Assembly (NCBI GenBank): GCA_018333405.1 | Contig: JAGXSR010000027.1 | Span: 1 to 5,590, forward strand | DNA length: 5,590 nucleotides | Direction: 5' to 3' | Source: Dethiobacter sp. | GTDB lineage: Bacteria; Bacillota; Dethiobacteria; DTU022 | Translations under genes and position numbers: made by a program | Shown here: one piece after another, positions 1-5,480 of the stretch | Layout: each line of letters starts with the position of its first letter | Position numbering within the stretch: the first letter of the stretch is position 1 | The notes under the pieces: model-generated | Database searches by the model: none | What the model was told of the DNA's origin: nothing | What the model saw: the letters and a program-made list of their open reading frames with translations, nothing else

Positions 1-1
1 G

Positions 2-430
2 ATTCTGCCGAAGATCACCGATAAGCAGTATTATACCAATTCTTTTCACCTTCCGGTGATTTACGCCACTTCTCTTTTCGATAAAGTCACGGCAGAAGGC
101 CAATTTCACCGCCTCTGCAACGCCGGCCATATTTCATACGTAGAGCTTAAAGCTCCACCCTTGCATAATGTGGAGGCGGTGGATCGCATCGTCCGTCACA
201 TGGCCGCTTCCGACGTCGGCTACGGCGGCATCAACTATCCTGTGGACGAATGCCGCGTATGCGCTTATAGCGGGGTATTTGCCTCAAACTGCCCTGGCTG
301 CGGCAGCGGAGAGATCCGGCGTATACGCCGGATTACCGGCTACCTGTCCACAGAGGATCGTTTCAATGAGGCCAAGCGCATTGAGTTAAAAGACCGGCGC
401 TCCCATTTTGAGGTCGCGGGACACGAATGA
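2..430 (+). CDS. nrdD: Anaerobic (class III) ribonucleoside-triphosphate reductase, C-terminal part
   Basis: Partial gene, cut at the left edge of the window; 142 C-terminal residues are readable in frame 2 and end at TGA 428-430. The protein reduces ribonucleoside triphosphates to deoxy forms in the cytoplasm under anoxic conditions, using a glycyl radical. Visible family hallmarks are the YYTNSFHLPV and CNAGHISYVEL stretches, the GYGGINYPVDEC segment, and a zinc-ribbon of two CxxC pairs (Cys codons at 251, 260, 290 and 299). The radical-bearing glycine lies in RRITGYL (Gly codon 338-340). The last bases overlap the nrdG start (ATGA), so the two subunits are translationally coupled. The catalytic barrel and any N-terminal ATP-cone lie outside the window. 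Identification rests on motif recognition and on the adjacent activase. An apparent GTG start at 56 is internal, because the frame is open to the window edge. Confidence 0.95.
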   Translation: MLPKITDKQYYTNSFHLPVIYATSLFDKVTAEGQFHRLCNAGHISYVELKAPPLHNVEAVDRIVRHMAASDVGYGGINYPVDECRVCAYSGVFASNCPGCGSGEIRRIRRITGYLSTEDRFNEAKRIELKDRRSHFEVAGHE

Positions 431-966
431 AGCTTCAAGTGGCCGGAATTGACCGCGAAAGCATCGTTGACGGACCGGGAATCCGCCTGGTTGTGTACTT
501 GCAGGGCTGCCCTCACCGTTGCCCGGGTTGCCATAACCAAAATACCTGGGATCCGGAAGGCGGAACAGAGATGGAGGTGAGTGAAATTTTAGGGCTGACA
601 GAGACGGCAGGCTTAATTGACGGCGTCACCTTCAGCGGTGGCGAACCGTTTTGCCAGCCGGCCCCGCTGTTGGCTTTAGCCGGATCCTTAAAGTCCCGCG
701 GGCTGAATCTGGTGCTCTATTCGGGGTATACCTTTGAGCAGCTTTTGGAGATCGCCAAACGCGAGCCGGCTGTGGCCGGCCTGTTAAAAACGGGTTGGCT
801 GCTGATAGACGGCCCGTATATTCAACAGCAGCGCAGTCTGAACCTGCCTTATCGCGGTTCCCGCAATCAGCGCCTGATCGATTTATCTCTTTCGATGAAA
901 GCGGGCCGGACTGTTTTGTGGAACAACCATTTTCTTTTTGACGAGAAGTGGAGTAAAATAGGATAA
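427..966 (+). CDS. nrdG: Anaerobic ribonucleotide reductase activating protein (radical SAM)
   Basis: A 179-residue cytoplasmic activase that uses S-adenosylmethionine and a [4Fe-4S] cluster to generate the glycyl radical on NrdD. The cluster ligands are visible as CPHRCPGC (Cys28, Cys32, Cys35; CX3CX2C spacing), preceded by the VDGPGIR segment. The SAM-binding GGEP motif is at residues 71-74. The late motifs GWLLIDGPYI (about 123-132) and LPYRGSRNQR (about 140-149) are typical of the NrdG family as opposed to pyruvate formate-lyase activases. It is somewhat longer than the 154-residue E. coli protein, with extra residues at the C-terminus. The ATG at 427 overlaps the nrdD stop by four bases. 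A GAGG stretch at 410-413 is the only weak ribosome-binding candidate, so translation probably depends on coupling to nrdD. Confidence 0.95.
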   Translation: MKLQVAGIDRESIVDGPGIRLVVYLQGCPHRCPGCHNQNTWDPEGGTEMEVSEILGLTETAGLIDGVTFSGGEPFCQPAPLLALAGSLKSRGLNLVLYSGYTFEQLLEIAKREPAVAGLLKTGWLLIDGPYIQQQRSLNLPYRGSRNQRLIDLSLSMKAGRTVLWNNHFLFDEKWSKIG

Positions 967-967
967 A
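938..967 (+). promoter_or_regulatory. Possible weak promoter ahead of pgeF
   Basis: TTGACG at 938-943 (5 of 6 to the sigma-A -35 hexamer) and GATAAA at 962-967 (4 of 6 to -10) are separated by 18 bases. They straddle the end of nrdG. Transcription would begin near 974, giving a leader of about 40 bases before pgeF. No terminator is visible between nrdG and pgeF, so read-through from nrdDG is equally possible. The match is modest and could be chance. Confidence 0.25.
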
Positions 968-1014
968 CAGAGATATATTTCATGATGGTTCTAGTCAGGG
1001 AGAATAAACAGTAA

Positions 1015-1863
1015 ATGGGTTCCACTGATTCAGGGTTTCAGTTGACACGGCTGGATGGTTTAACCTGTTTGCAGTCCACGCTGCTGAACAGGTGCGAGCT
1101 TATCGACCATGCCTTCTCCACCAGGCTGGGCGGTTTAAGCGGCGGGTTTTTAAGCTCACTGAATACCGCGTTTCATACCGGGGATAAAATCGAGCACGTC
1201 CTGGAGAACCGCCGTCTTCTGCTTAACCATTGGGGATACCGGCCGGAAGAGATTGTCGCCGGCAGCCAGGTGCATGGGGTTACCGTGTTTCCCGTGGCGG
1301 CGCAAGACCGGGGGAGGGGTGCTGAGCCTGGGACTTTCCTGGCAGAAGCTGACGCCCTGGTCACCGCGGAACCGGGCATCGTTTTGACCGCCTATGCCGC
1401 CGACTGCCTGCTTCTCTATATTGCAGAGCCGCATATTCCGGTTATCGCTTTGGCTCATGCCGGGTGGCGCGGCACGCTGAGCGCCATGGCTGTTTTGGTG
1501 GTTGATTTTATGCAGGCGCGATATGGAGTGGATCCTTCCCATCTCCTGGCGGCAATCAGCCCCGGAATATGTCCTGGCTGCTACCGGGTAAACGAAGAAA
1601 CAGCAGGCAGATTCAAGCTGGCGGGGTGGGGAGGAGAGCCTTACTTAGAAGAGGACGGCCAGGGTAGTTATCGCCTCGACTTGCCGCGCATTAATGCCGC
1701 TCAGTTGATTAATGCCGGTATTGCAGCGCATAATCTGGCCCAAACCGGCTTTTGCACCTCCTGCCGCCCGGATCTCTTCTACTCCTACCGCAGGGAGCGC
1801 GGGCTCACCGGCCGGATGATGGGTTTTCTGGCGATCAAACCGGAAAAGGAGATGATCGCTTGA
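1015..1863 (+). CDS. pgeF: Peptidoglycan editing factor PgeF (YlmD/YfiH, laccase-domain family)
   Basis: A 282-residue cytoplasmic enzyme of the YfiH/LACC1 family, once called polyphenol oxidase. In E. coli the homologue removes UDP-MurNAc carrying L-serine in place of L-alanine, keeping peptidoglycan precursors correct; purine nucleoside activities are also reported for the family. The three conserved metal-site residues are visible: His87 in SQVHG, Cys131 in YAADCLL and His148 in AHAGWRG. The 17-residue Cys-to-His spacing matches E. coli Cys107/His124. ISPGICPGCY and FCTSCRPDLFYSYRRE are further family blocks. ATG 1015 is chosen because an in-frame TAA (1012-1014) lies directly upstream; AGGGAG at 997-1002 is a rather distant ribosome-binding site. 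The gene is the ylmD position of the ylm-divIVA cluster and overlaps the next gene by four bases. No key residue is missing. Confidence 0.94.
   Translation: MGSTDSGFQLTRLDGLTCLQSTLLNRCELIDHAFSTRLGGLSGGFLSSLNTAFHTGDKIEHVLENRRLLLNHWGYRPEEIVAGSQVHGVTVFPVAAQDRGRGAEPGTFLAEADALVTAEPGIVLTAYAADCLLLYIAEPHIPVIALAHAGWRGTLSAMAVLVVDFMQARYGVDPSHLLAAISPGICPGCYRVNEETAGRFKLAGWGGEPYLEEDGQGSYRLDLPRINAAQLINAGIAAHNLAQTGFCTSCRPDLFYSYRRERGLTGRMMGFLAIKPEKEMIA
1845..1862 (+). promoter_or_regulatory. Strong ribosome-binding site fixing a TTG start
   Basis: AAAGGAGATGATC at 1845-1857 lies inside the end of pgeF. It matches the complement of the 16S rRNA 3' end (AAAGGAGGTGATC) at 12 of 13 positions. The TTG at 1860-1862 follows the GGAG core by 8 bases and overlaps the pgeF stop as TTGA. 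This decides the start of the HlyD-like gene against the longer open frame beginning at 1752, whose first 36 codons lie wholly within pgeF. Confidence 0.85.
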
Positions 1864-2996
1864 GCAGACGGAGCAAGGCGGATCGGAATCGGAACTTCAC
1901 CGTGATCCCAGGTGAAGGAAAAAGCCCCGGTCATTTAAAAAAAACTATAGTTTATTCTCTCCTGATGTTATTGGTGCTGATTCTGGTAGTTCAGACCGGA
2001 TATCATTGGCTAAGAGGCGAGCTTTTAGCCAAAAGACTCGAGATTGCGCCTGCTGAACCGGGCTATATGGAAAATACCGTTGAGCTGGACGGAGTCATTG
2101 CCCGCAGTGAGCGGGTGGTGAGCGCGCCGCATTCCGGAGTGCTTGTGGAGATGCTTCCTCATGGCGAGCGTGTGGCTAAGGGTGTACCCCTGGTAACCCT
2201 GGCCGTTGTGCCTGCCGAAGAGATTGCCGCTCCGGAAGCTGATATAAACCACGAACTGCCCGAAAGCTGGTGGGATGCGATCACCGCGCGGATCATGCGC
2301 CGGCTGAACCTGGGCGCCGTGCAGCAGCCGGAGGAGCAGCCCGTTTCAGACCTGGAGATGCTCCCCCGGCATGCAGAAAGAACAATAATCACCAGTGAAG
2401 AGGCTGGGTTTTTATCCTATTTCCTGGACGGGTGGGAAGATAAGGAAGATACGGCGCTTAAATCTTTAAGCAGCGATCAAAGTATTATGCCGATCCAGGT
2501 GGCTCTCGGCACAGCGGTGGAAGCCGGGCAACCGATTTTAAAAATCGTAAACAACTGGTATTGGCGCTACCTGGTATCGCTGCCCCTCGATCCGGGGCGC
2601 AGCGTGGCCGGATACGAGCAGGTGGCCATTGTTTTTGACTTTGCCCCGCATTCTCCGGCCACAGCGTGGCTAAAGGAAACAGTGATCGATGCGGAGCAAA
2701 ACGAGGTTCATCTCTCTTATTTTATCGAGCAACAGATCCCTGGATTTGACCAGGCGCGCCGTTCCAGGGCCGTGGTCAGCATTCAGCGGCAGACAGGGTT
2801 GATCGTGCCGGAAGAAGCGCTTGTCGAACAGGATGGCGTAACCGGAGTTTTTCTCAACAGCGGCGGATTGATCACTTTTGCGCCGTTAACTTTGCTCCGG
2901 CTGCAGGAAGGACGAGCATTGGTGAAAGGGATCGAGCCTTATGCCCTGGTGATCGGCAACCCTGAACTGGTTCGGCCCGGCCAGCGCTTAAACTAA
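1860..2996 (+). CDS. HlyD-like (membrane-fusion/biotinyl-lipoyl fold) single-pass membrane protein
   Basis: A 378-residue protein of uncertain function. It has a basic, cytoplasmic N-terminus (about residues 1-28, rich in Arg and Lys), one membrane helix at about 29-47 and a large extracytoplasmic portion. Residues about 76-113 (ELDGVIARSE, APHSGVLVEM, GERVAKGVPL) look like the first half of the barrel-sandwich lipoyl-like domain of HlyD/MFP adaptors. A second half follows at about 178-231 (TSEEAGFLSY, GTAVEAGQPILKIV), then a C-terminal beta-rich region. Only about 60 residues separate the halves, so the long coiled-coil hairpin of export adaptors is missing or very short. No ABC transporter or permease gene is adjacent, so a true efflux role is doubtful; its place between pgeF and ylmE suggests an envelope function. 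The TTG start is supported by a strong ribosome-binding site within pgeF and a 4-base overlap. From memory, similar proteins occupy this position in other Clostridia; this was not checked. Confidence 0.75.
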   Translation: MSRRSKADRNRNFTVIPGEGKSPGHLKKTIVYSLLMLLVLILVVQTGYHWLRGELLAKRLEIAPAEPGYMENTVELDGVIARSERVVSAPHSGVLVEMLPHGERVAKGVPLVTLAVVPAEEIAAPEADINHELPESWWDAITARIMRRLNLGAVQQPEEQPVSDLEMLPRHAERTIITSEEAGFLSYFLDGWEDKEDTALKSLSSDQSIMPIQVALGTAVEAGQPILKIVNNWYWRYLVSLPLDPGRSVAGYEQVAIVFDFAPHSPATAWLKETVIDAEQNEVHLSYFIEQQIPGFDQARRSRAVVSIQRQTGLIVPEEALVEQDGVTGVFLNSGGLITFAPLTLLRLQEGRALVKGIEPYALVIGNPELVRPGQRLN

Positions 2997-3040
2997 CCTG
3001 CCGGATCACCGTTTCTTTCGCGGAGAGTTAAAGCGGCAGG
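2997..3040 (+). repeat. Inverted repeat in the gap before ylmE
   Basis: CCTGCCG (2997-3003) and CGGCAGG (3034-3040) form a perfect 7-base-pair stem around a 30-base loop that contains a small CCG/CGG inner pairing. It begins directly after the stop codon of the HlyD-like gene. There is no T-run after it, so it is not a standard intrinsic terminator. It could be an RNA-processing or stability element, or chance. Confidence 0.35.
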
Positions 3041-3083
3041 GAGCGGAACCGGTTTTGCAATACGGCTATACTAGGGGGTTCTG

Positions 3084-3761
3084 ATGATGCTGGAACAAAA
3101 CCTGCAGCGTGTCAGGAAAGAGATCGCTGCCGCTGCCCGGCGATCCGGCCGGGATCCGGGGGATGTGCGGCTGGTGGCAGTGACGAAGACCGTGGGGGTT
3201 GAATCTGTCCGCCAGGCTGCCGCCCTGGGGCTGAAAGACTTCGGGGAGAACAGACTGCAGGAAGCGCGGGAAAAGGTAGCCGCTTTCCCTGAGCTGTGCT
3301 GGCATTTTATCGGCCGGCTGCAGAGCAACAAAGTAAAAGATGTGATCACGCATTTCACCCTGATCCATTCCTTAGACCGTTTCTCGCTGGCCGAAGAGCT
3401 GCAGCGCTGTGGTGATCGTCTGGACCTGGAGTTTGCCGCCTTGGTGCAGGTGAACGTAGCGGGGGAAGATAGTAAATCCGGGCTGGACCCGTCCGAGCTG
3501 CCTGATTTTCTGGATGCTTTACGCCGGATGCCGCGGATTAAGGTCGAAGGGTTAATGACCATGGCGCCTTGGGCGGATGATCCGGAGGAGGTAAGGCCGG
3601 TGTTCCGGCAGCTGTGGGAGCTGCGCCGGAAATATCGCTCTCCGGAAATGAATCTGCCGCATCTATCCATGGGTATGACCGGAGATTTTGCAGTAGCGGT
3701 GGAAGAAGGGGCGACCATGGTGCGTATCGGTTCCGCCCTGTTTGGTGTGCGCAGAGGTTAA
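3084..3761 (+). CDS. ylmE: YggS/PROSC-family PLP homeostasis protein (YlmE)
   Basis: A 225-residue cytoplasmic protein of the fold-type III PLP-binding family (YggS in E. coli, PLPBP in humans). It binds pyridoxal phosphate and buffers its level; no enzymatic reaction is established. The PLP lysine is Lys35 in VAVTKT. Other family blocks are FGENRLQEA, WHFIGRLQSNK, HSLDR, VQVNVAGEDSKSG, GLMTMAP, and the phosphate-binding C-terminal region LSMGMTGDF followed by MVRIGSALFG. The length is normal for the family. Two consecutive ATG codons (3084, 3087) follow AGGGGG at 3073-3078; the second has the better spacing (8 bases), so the true start may be 3087. The gene sits 87 bases after the HlyD-like gene and 20 bases before ylmG, with no sepF between. 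Confidence 0.95.
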   Translation: MMLEQNLQRVRKEIAAAARRSGRDPGDVRLVAVTKTVGVESVRQAAALGLKDFGENRLQEAREKVAAFPELCWHFIGRLQSNKVKDVITHFTLIHSLDRFSLAEELQRCGDRLDLEFAALVQVNVAGEDSKSGLDPSELPDFLDALRRMPRIKVEGLMTMAPWADDPEEVRPVFRQLWELRRKYRSPEMNLPHLSMGMTGDFAVAVEEGATMVRIGSALFGVRRG

Positions 3762-3781
3762 CTAATCTAGACGAAAAGCAG

Positions 3782-4072
3782 GTGATTTCCATTTATATCC
3801 TCGGAACCGGTTTGCTTTACTTTATACAGATCTACTATTATATCCTGGTTGCCCGGATTATTCTCTCCTGGTTTCGAGTTTCATTTTACGGCAACCCTTC
3901 ACTGGCCGGTATTTACCGTATCCTCTATGGTCTGACGGAACCGGTTCTGGCGCCGTTGCGCAAGGTTTTGCCCACGGTGCGCATGGGCATGGGCTACCTG
4001 GATCTTTCTCCAATTGTACTGCTGGTTTTACTGGCCTTGCTGCGGCAATTGGTTGCTCAATATTTATTTTAA
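3782..4072 (+). CDS. ylmG: YggT-family membrane protein YlmG
   Basis: A small integral membrane protein of 96 residues if it starts at GTG 3782. It has two predicted membrane helices (about 8-30 and 76-95) and the conserved YggT core LTEPVLAPLRKVLP (51-64), followed by the LDLSPI block (73-78). YggT/YlmG proteins are linked to cell division, envelope integrity and, in plastids, nucleoid distribution; their biochemical role is unknown. The longer open frame from 3614 overlaps ylmE and is not credible. The start is uncertain. GTG 3782 has no upstream ribosome-binding site, and instead lies inside AGGTGAT (3780-3786), itself a good ribosome-binding sequence. An ATT codon at 3791 is ideally placed behind it and would give 93 residues. 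The gene sits between ylmE and ylmH. Confidence 0.9.
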   Translation: MISIYILGTGLLYFIQIYYYILVARIILSWFRVSFYGNPSLAGIYRILYGLTEPVLAPLRKVLPTVRMGMGYLDLSPIVLLVLLALLRQLVAQYLF

Positions 4073-4093
4073 GATAAGGTGGTGAGCCGGACA

Positions 4094-4867
4094 TTGAACC
4101 GTTCCCGCCCGCGGCCTCCCCTGACGGAGGCAGAGAAGAAATGGCGGCAGGAGTTTATACGTAAACTGCAGTCAGTGGGAGACTGCGGCTTTGAGACTGC
4201 GTTTTTAGATCCTCTGCAGCTGGAGCTGGCCCAGGAGGCGCTTAAGGACTTTCAGGAGCTTTCTTACACGATTTTTGGCGGTTACCCGACGGCGGAGCGG
4301 GCGATCCTGCGCATTTTTCCGGCGAAGCAGCATGGCAGTTTGCCAGAAGCAGCCGCTCTTGCGGTAACAGGGTTGTTTGACGAAGGGGCGCTCAGCCACC
4401 GTGATTTTTTAGGAGCGGTTTTAGGTTTGGGTTTACGCCGCGACCAGGTGGGAGATATCCTTCTGTTGCCGGAGGGCGGAGCGATAATTTTTGTGTTGAA
4501 AGCGAAAGCAGAGTTCATCTGCGCCCGATTGACCCAGGTAGGCAGTATTTCTGTAGACTGTTCGGTTACAGACCCCGGCCGCCTTTCTCTGCCGATGGAA
4601 GCGGGGCGGGAGATCAGCGGCACAGTGGCCTCGACACGATTAGACGCGGTTTTAGCTCTGGGCTTCGGGTTATCCCGCTCGCGGGCGGTGTTGCTGATCA
4701 AGGGCGGATTGGCCAAAGTAAACTGGCGACCGGTTGATTCACCCGCTTTTCAGCTTCATGCCGGTGATCTTATCTCCCTGCAAAGCCGGGGAAGGGTGGA
4801 GCTGTTAGCGCTGGAGGGAGAGACGAGAAAAGGAAGAATCCGCCTTAAACTGAAAAAAATGAGCTAA
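4094..4867 (+). CDS. ylmH: YlmH, S4-domain RNA-binding protein
   Basis: About 257 residues, cytoplasmic. The N-terminal part ends with the family block DFLGAVLGLGLRRDQVGDI (about 104-122). The C-terminal S4 RNA-binding domain runs from about residue 180 to 245 and shows TRLDAVLALGF, LSRSRAVLLIKGGLAKVN and HAGDLISLQSRGR. In B. subtilis YlmH binds ribosomal 50S complexes and overlaps with RqcP in ribosome-associated quality control; the same role here is inferred. Start choice: AAGGTGGTGAGC (4076-4087) matches the ribosome-binding consensus AAGGAGGTGATC at 10 of 12 positions and places a TTG at 4094. The in-frame GTG codons at 4079 and 4082 lie inside that site and would give up to 262 residues. 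A start at 4079 cannot be excluded. Confidence 0.92.
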   Translation: MNRSRPRPPLTEAEKKWRQEFIRKLQSVGDCGFETAFLDPLQLELAQEALKDFQELSYTIFGGYPTAERAILRIFPAKQHGSLPEAAALAVTGLFDEGALSHRDFLGAVLGLGLRRDQVGDILLLPEGGAIIFVLKAKAEFICARLTQVGSISVDCSVTDPGRLSLPMEAGREISGTVASTRLDAVLALGFGLSRSRAVLLIKGGLAKVNWRPVDSPAFQLHAGDLISLQSRGRVELLALEGETRKGRIRLKLKKMS

Positions 4868-4871
4868 AAGG

Positions 4872-4898
4872 GCAGGAAAAGCGCGTAAATTGTTGAAT
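4872..4898 (+). promoter_or_regulatory. Candidate sigma-H (Spo0H) promoter for divIVA
   Basis: GCAGGAAAA (4872-4880), an 11-base spacer, and GTTGAAT (4892-4898) fit the published B. subtilis sigma-H consensus RnAGGAwWW-n11-12-RnnGAAT at every specified position. The arrangement resembles the spoVG promoter. Transcription would start near 4905, about 34 bases ahead of the divIVA ATG. The site begins five bases after the ylmH stop, in a short AT-rich gap where no convincing sigma-A promoter is seen. It implies that divIVA is boosted on entry to sporulation or stationary phase. The match is visible in the sequence; use by sigma-H is inferred. Confidence 0.55.
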
Positions 4899-4909
4899 TG
4901 CATAGTAAT

Positions 4910-4919
4910 TGATTAATCA
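4910..4919. repeat. 10-base perfect palindrome upstream of divIVA
   Basis: TGATTAATCA is a perfect palindrome lying just after the predicted start of transcription and before the divIVA ribosome-binding site. That is an operator-like position. It is short and AT-rich, so chance occurrence is quite possible. Confidence 0.3.
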
Positions 4920-4938
4920 TTTGCGGGAGGGATAAGAT

Positions 4939-5409
4939 ATGGTCATAACGCCGATGGAAATTCATAACAAGGAATTCGATCGCTCTTTCCGGGGTTACTC
5001 TGTAGAAGATGTTCATGATTTTTTGGAACAGGTGGGCAAGGACTATGATCAGCTGCTTCGCGAGAATACCGAGTCAAAAGAGCAAATCAGTCGTCTGCTG
5101 GAAAAGCTGAAGAGCTATCAGAAACTGGAAGAAACTATGCACAATGCCATTGTCGTCGCTCAGGAGACGGCGGAAGATGTAAAGAAAAATGCCTACCGGG
5201 AAGCGGATCTAATCCGCCGGGAAGCAGAGCGGGAAGCCCAGCGCATTGTTGAAGAGGCCCGCTACCGCTCGAGCAAGCTATTGGCCGAGCACGAAGATCT
5301 GTTTAAACAGGCCCAGGTGTTCAAACTGCGTTTCCGCTCGTTTATCGAAGCCCAGCTTTCGGCTCTGGAGATGGAAGACTGGATGGAGCCCCAGGCCGGT
5401 CAGCGATAG
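4939..5409 (+). CDS. divIVA: Cell division / polarity protein DivIVA
   Basis: A 156-residue peripheral membrane scaffold that recognises negatively curved membrane at septa and poles and recruits division, wall-growth or chromosome-anchoring partners. The N-terminal lipid-binding domain is clear: TPMEIHNKEFDRSFRGYSVEDVHDFLEQV. Phe17 and Arg18 are at exactly the positions of the membrane-inserting pair in B. subtilis DivIVA. From about residue 27 to 130 the sequence is Glu/Lys/Arg-rich and heptad-like, consistent with the parallel coiled coil that tetramerises. The tail (about 131-156) is short and acidic, then ends in QAGQR. ATG 4939 has an excellent ribosome-binding site (GGGAGG 4925-4930, 8 bases away). 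It is the last gene of the ylm cluster in view and probably has its own promoter. The length is close to the B. subtilis protein (164). Confidence 0.96.
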   Translation: MVITPMEIHNKEFDRSFRGYSVEDVHDFLEQVGKDYDQLLRENTESKEQISRLLEKLKSYQKLEETMHNAIVVAQETAEDVKKNAYREADLIRREAEREAQRIVEEARYRSSKLLAEHEDLFKQAQVFKLRFRSFIEAQLSALEMEDWMEPQAGQR

Positions 5410-5445
5410 CGGATATCTTTACAGTTTCGGTCCGCGGTTAATTAT

Positions 5446-5474
5446 TTGCTCGACGGGTTATAATGGAATATAAT
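5446..5474 (+). promoter_or_regulatory. Sigma-A-like promoter downstream of divIVA
   Basis: TTGCTC (5446-5451) and a perfect TATAAT (5469-5474) are separated by 17 bases. Transcription would begin at about 5481. A second perfect TATAAT lies at 5459-5464 but has only a poor -35 partner (GGTTAA, 5436-5441). No ORF starts within the visible transcript, so this promoter serves a leader RNA and a gene beyond the window. Confidence 0.65.
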
Positions 5475-5480
5475 TGAGAT

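Noticed and set aside
982..1014. Ten-codon open frame between nrdG and pgeF
   Set aside because: It is too short to support and has no ribosome-binding site. It matters only because its stop fixes the pgeF start.
1752..1859. N-terminal extension of the HlyD-like frame
   Set aside because: These 36 codons overlap conserved pgeF sequence. The TTG at 1860 has a near-perfect ribosome-binding site and places the basic N-terminus and membrane helix normally.
3055..3072. TTGCAA and TATACT as a promoter for ylmE
   Set aside because: The two hexamers are only 6 bases apart. The proper 17-base position for a -35 reads CGGAAC, and a start of transcription here would leave almost no leader and remove the ribosome-binding site.
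3071..3718. A 215-residue open frame on the minus strand opposite ylmE
   Set aside because: It lies wholly opposite a gene with full family motifs, its translation is Ser/Arg/Pro-rich as expected of an antisense shadow, and it has no recognisable domain.
4891..4897. TGTTGAA as a Spo0A box
   Set aside because: It has one mismatch to the 7-base TGTCGAA core, which is common by chance, and it is fully explained by the sigma-H -10 element.
5409..5435. Possible terminator after divIVA (GCGGA ... TCCGC)
   Set aside because: The stem is only 5 base pairs with a 17-base loop and is not followed by a T-run, so it does not qualify as an intrinsic terminator.
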